From contig JAFDAE010000096.1 in assembly GCA_019314005.1 (NCBI GenBank), positions 1 to 9,058 of the forward strand: a stretch of 9,058 bases of DNA. Direction: 5' to 3'. The stretch is from Deltaproteobacteria bacterium (GTDB taxonomy: Bacteria > Desulfobacterota > Desulfobacteria > C00003060 > C00003106). Under the pieces are notes generated by a model. That model was not told the origin of the DNA. It was given only the letters and a program-made list of their open reading frames with translations, and searched no databases. The stretch's first letter is position 1. Every line of letters starts with the position of its first letter. Shown piece by piece: positions 6,931-9,058 of the stretch. Both the position numbers and the translations under genes were made by a program.

Positions 6931-6940
6931 AACAACTACT

Positions 6941-7300
6941 TTATTTTAATAAGCTTGCAATGGCTTCAGATAAGTCTTTAAATTCGAAAGGCTTGCGAAA
7001 TATCTTGTCCGCGTGTTCTTCTTCAGCTAACTTTTCCGGGGAGTAGCCATATCCGGTGATACAGATGATAGGAATATCAGGACATTTTGACTTTGCCATT
7101 TTGATGACGCCTATACCGCTCACATAAGGCAGAACGACATCTACAATGATCAGATCAAAGGCTTCTTTGCCGATCATTTCTATTCCTGCAAGACCGTCAC
7201 TTGCTTTCAGTACACGGTATCCCGATTCTTCCAGGAAATCCTCCAGGATTTCCTGGAGGATTTCATCATCCTCTATGACCAGTATGGTTTTGTCAGGCAT
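6941..7300 (-). CDS. Stand-alone response regulator receiver domain (CheY-like)
   Basis: This 119-residue protein is a complete receiver: the acidic pocket at Glu10-Asp11-Asp12, phospho-acceptor Asp54 in IIVDVVLP, conserved Thr82 in ICITGYG, and Lys103 in RKPF. It would be phosphorylated by a histidine kinase that is not in this window. It has no output domain, but the next gene, 10 bases away, is exactly the missing sigma-54 output half of an NtrC-type regulator. The two probably act as one two-component response regulator, either as separate interacting chains or as a fused protein made from a corrected frame. Codons 13-22 contain a perfect 13-bp inverted repeat. The ribosome site is weak (GTGGG upstream). 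Confidence 0.92.
   Translation of the reverse strand: MPDKTILVIEDDEILQEILEDFLEESGYRVLKASDGLAGIEMIGKEAFDLIIVDVVLPYVSGIGVIKMAKSKCPDIPIICITGYGYSPEKLAEEEHADKIFRKPFEFKDLSEAIASLLK
7235..7264. repeat. Perfect 13-bp inverted repeat inside the receiver gene
   Basis: GAAATCCTCCAGG and CCTGGAGGATTTC are separated by ATTT. It lies in the early coding region (codons 13-22, encoding an E-I-L-x-E-I-L-type repeat in helix 1). The mRNA would form a strong hairpin about 37 nt after the start codon. Confidence 0.7.
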
Positions 7301-7349
7301 TTTGATGACCCACGTTTAGTTGTCAAGTTAACCGATTGATCAAGCATGC

Positions 7350-7430
7350 TCAGGTTTAAGGTTCAGGGGTTCAAGGTTCAAGGTTCAAGGTTAAACTAAG
7401 GCGAGCAACCCTGAACCTGACAACCCTGAG
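7350..7430. repeat. GGTTCAAGG tandem repeat with CTCAGG...CCTGAG inverted ends
   Basis: From about 7359 the unit AGGTTC(A) is repeated roughly four times. The stretch is bounded by CTCAGG with GGTTCAGGG on the left and CCCTGAACC with CCCTGAG on the right, which form an imperfect inverted repeat. It has no coding potential and looks like dispersed intergenic repeat sequence. Confidence 0.65.
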
Positions 7431-7517
7431 TAGTTACAATATATTTTGTTATCGCATAAAAAGGGTAACAAAATCAAGAAAAAACAATCAAAAATGTGAA
7501 ACATACTTCCACTATAG

Positions 7518-7564
7518 TGAAATACTTATCCCTTTTGTGGGTACTAAATTTCACTTTTAACGAA
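7518..7564. other. AGTGAAAT / ATTTCACT inverted half-sites upstream of the receiver gene
   Basis: An eight-base inverted pair (AGTGAAAT near 7518 and ATTTCACT near 7549) lies about 220-260 bp upstream of the receiver start, with a further ATGTGAAA near 7495. Related ATTTCACAT and GGTGAAAA words occur near 742-760. They could be operator half-sites, but in AT-rich DNA chance is a real alternative. Confidence 0.25.
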
Positions 7565-7642
7565 TATCAAACCGGAGAATTTGTTCTTGTTCTGCTCAAG
7601 TAAAATAATTCTTAGGGTAATTCGTGTCCGCATTTTTGGTCT

Positions 7643-7693
7643 GTATATCTCATAACATGAGGATTAGCTCTTTTGCTAACTTATGATATATAC
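7643..7693. repeat. Long imperfect palindrome between divergent genes
   Basis: The arms GTATATCTCATAA and TTATGATATATAC pair at 12 of 13 positions, and inside them TTAGC and GCTAA pair around the loop TCTTTT, with about 7 unpaired bases on one side. It may be a protein-binding dyad or an RNA hairpin. Confidence 0.6.
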
Positions 7694-7799
7694 ATAATAT
7701 TACTTATCAGCAAGACGGTATATTCGTTTTTACATCGGCAACTATTTTTGTTTGCTAAAATTTTATTAATAACAAACAGTATCCAGGCTCACAAAATAA

Positions 7800-7815
7800 C
7801 GGTATTGTATTTGCA
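7800..7815 (+). promoter_or_regulatory. Weak sigma-54-like sequence upstream of the PilZ gene
   Basis: CGGTATTGTATTTGCA keeps the GG and GC elements with correct spacing and has a good -12 box (TTTGCA), but the -24 box is poor. If used, transcription would start near 7826 and read through MITE copy 3 before the gene. Low confidence. Confidence 0.2.
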
Positions 7816-7872
7816 GCGTGTTTGGTGATTAGGTTACAAAATGGATGATTGTTTTTATGTGTTTATTGCCAT

Positions 7873-7944
7873 AGGAGGCTGTCCGAAAATTTTGTCTCGT
7901 TCTCGCACTGTTTCGTTACGGACATAATTCTCGGACAGCCTCCT
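7873..7944 (-). repeat. MITE-like palindromic element, copy 3 (best preserved)
   Basis: 72 bp with 14-base perfectly matching ends AGGAGGCTGTCCGA and TCGGACAGCCTCCT, continuing with mismatches as an inverted repeat of about 25 bp per arm. It is inverted relative to copy 2. It ends 19 bases before the PilZ start codon, so the hairpin would sit in that gene's leader and could affect its expression. Size, palindromic ends and lack of coding match a non-autonomous miniature element. Confidence 0.92.
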
Positions 7945-7963
7945 TGGTGAAAGTTGGTAAGTA

Positions 7964-9058
7964 ATGAAAACCGCTTATTTTGCGGACAAAAGACGCGAGC
8001 ATAGAATTCCGTTGGCAATGGGGGTTACCTTTTGTAAGGCTGACGTGGCAGAACCTGTGAAGGGGGAGATAAAAAATATAAGTTCGTACGGAGCTCTTGC
8101 CAAGGCATCCACCTCGTTACCAAAGGGCACATCGTTAAAGCTGTGTTTGAAGGTGCCTGGAACAGGAGAACAGATTAAGTCTGCGGGAACGGTAAGGTGG
8201 AGTCAAATGAACGGGGGCTGCCATTTGGGAATAGAATTCCAGAAGAAGGTCTCTCTCAACCTACCTTTATATGAAGTCGCAAGACTTCATTCCCAGAGTA
8301 TGACAACGGCGCTCACTGATTATTCTGATAAACGCTGGGAACTACTTCTCAAGAGTACACAGAAGTTTCAGCATCTTGCATATTGGGGAACACTGCTTTG
8401 GACTTTTTCAGGGGCTGTTAACACAGTGCTTTCTCAGCTTGGAGGACAGATAGGCTTAAGTTCACTGCGGTTTGAAAAGGTTTACCGACAAATGGAAAAC
8501 CTTTTGTCTGACGCAAAACTGCAACGTAAGGTAGAGGCGTCGATATGCGGCTTAGACTCCGTAACTGGTAAGTTTAATGATATTGCATCAGTTTTCAGGC
8601 TGTTTACGCAAAAACACCATATGGAGCTGACGGAATCTAAGCGCCGTGATATAGATTTAAACCGCATGGTAGAAGACAAGATCAGTTTTTTGGAAGATAT
8701 TACATTAAAACTAACCAATAAAAAATGTAAGATTAATTATTTGCCACAAGAGGATTTGCCGTTGATTTTTGGACGATATGCTGATTTTGCCCGAAGTATT
8801 GACTTGCTGTTACTTTATCCGTATCAGTCCATAATGTTTGGTGATTGCAGTAAAATGACAGTGCAAACTATTGTTAAGAAAAAGACGATTCAGATAGACG
8901 TTTTTAGTGATGGATCAAAAATATTTGAAAAAGACTACATAATAATAGACCAGATCAATGGCAATTTTGTAGATCAATTGACTCCAAGGGATGCAATAAA
9001 TATATTGGGATTGTACTACGCAGTAATATCCTTAAAAGGGTATAATGCCTATATTGTT
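7964..9058 (+). CDS. PilZ-domain protein with a degenerate histidine-kinase-like region, runs off the right edge
   Basis: The open frame gives 365 residues to the window end. Residues 1-100 are a PilZ domain with both c-di-GMP-binding motifs, RxxxR (Arg10 to Arg14, RREHR) and NxSxxG (Asn38 to Gly43), and the later LGIEF. Residues about 135-250 resemble the dimerisation part of NtrB-type kinases: GTL, then GAVNTVL where AHEINNPL is expected, then a DLNRMVED stretch like the usual DLNxLVEE. The phospho-accepting histidine is replaced, apparently by Gly. The following 255-365 resembles a GHKL ATPase fold start (LPLIFGRYADFARSIDLLLL) but lacks a recognisable N-box. It is probably a c-di-GMP sensor with a pseudo-kinase partner surface rather than an active kinase. 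No signal peptide or strong membrane helix is seen. The ribosome site is weak (GGTAAG). The C-terminus is outside the window. Confidence 0.8.
   Translation, partial: MKTAYFADKRREHRIPLAMGVTFCKADVAEPVKGEIKNISSYGALAKASTSLPKGTSLKLCLKVPGTGEQIKSAGTVRWSQMNGGCHLGIEFQKKVSLNLPLYEVARLHSQSMTTALTDYSDKRWELLLKSTQKFQHLAYWGTLLWTFSGAVNTVLSQLGGQIGLSSLRFEKVYRQMENLLSDAKLQRKVEASICGLDSVTGKFNDIASVFRLFTQKHHMELTESKRRDIDLNRMVEDKISFLEDITLKLTNKKCKINYLPQEDLPLIFGRYADFARSIDLLLLYPYQSIMFGDCSKMTVQTIVKKKTIQIDVFSDGSKIFEKDYIIIDQINGNFVDQLTPRDAINILGLYYAVISLKGYNAYIV

Larger units (their letters stand above)
7301..7963. other. 663-bp intergenic region between divergent receiver and PilZ genes
   Basis: No credible reading frame. It holds the GGTTCAAGG repeat, AT-rich sequence with GTGAAA-type half-sites, the palindrome at 7643-7693 and MITE copy 3. 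Promoters for both divergent genes must lie here, but no convincing sigma-70 pair was found, and there is no good sigma-54 match toward the receiver gene. Confidence 0.65.

Noticed and set aside
7350..7400. GGTTCAAGG repeats as a CRISPR array
   Set aside because: Units are about 7 bases long with no unique spacers.
8482..8718. Minus-strand 78-codon frame
   Set aside because: Antisense shadow of the PilZ gene, whose long open frame carries clear domain motifs.

Overview
The window comes from a bacterium of moderate G+C content with long AT-rich intergenic regions, sigma-54 regulation and an exopolysaccharide locus. The intergenic 'CACCACAGAGGCACGGAG' and 'GGTTCAAGGTTCAAGG' repeats and the protein style resemble uncultured environmental lineages such as Planctomycetota (anammox-type), Nitrospirota or Desulfobacterota. 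The phylum cannot be fixed from sequence reading alone.

Layout. All genes are on the minus strand except the last. Read in the direction of transcription, from high to low coordinates, they are: a stand-alone receiver (7300-6941); a sigma-54 activator with no receiver (6930-5905); a 390-bp regulatory gap; a second sigma-54 activator with a degenerate receiver (5514-4168); a membrane initiating sugar-phosphate transferase (4123-2726); and a nucleotide-sugar dehydrogenase whose C-terminus is frameshifted (2553-1345, tail to 1242). After a roughly 930-bp gap full of repeats comes the start of APS kinase cysC (310 to the left edge). A PilZ-domain protein fused to a degenerate histidine-kinase-like region runs off the right edge on the plus strand (7964-9058).

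How it may work together. Two intergenic regions each hold a good sigma-54 (-24/-12) promoter match on the minus strand. One (5718-5733) lies ahead of the activator/transferase/dehydrogenase operon, the other (511-526) ahead of cysC. Upstream of each is a 39-40 bp element of the same design, TTGCA-N7/8-TGCAA-N17-TGCAA (5841-5879 and 773-812), a good candidate enhancer for one of the encoded activators. My reading is a sigma-54 regulon joining EPS chain initiation, uronic-acid sugar precursor synthesis and PAPS supply for sulfation, with a c-di-GMP-binding PilZ protein divergently encoded next door.

Mobile and repeat content. A palindromic MITE-like element of about 72 bp occurs three times (2648-2726 degenerate, 5618-5687, 7873-7944). 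The second copy lies inside the predicted leader of the EPS operon, and the third lies just ahead of the PilZ gene. No transposase, tRNA, rRNA or CRISPR array was seen.
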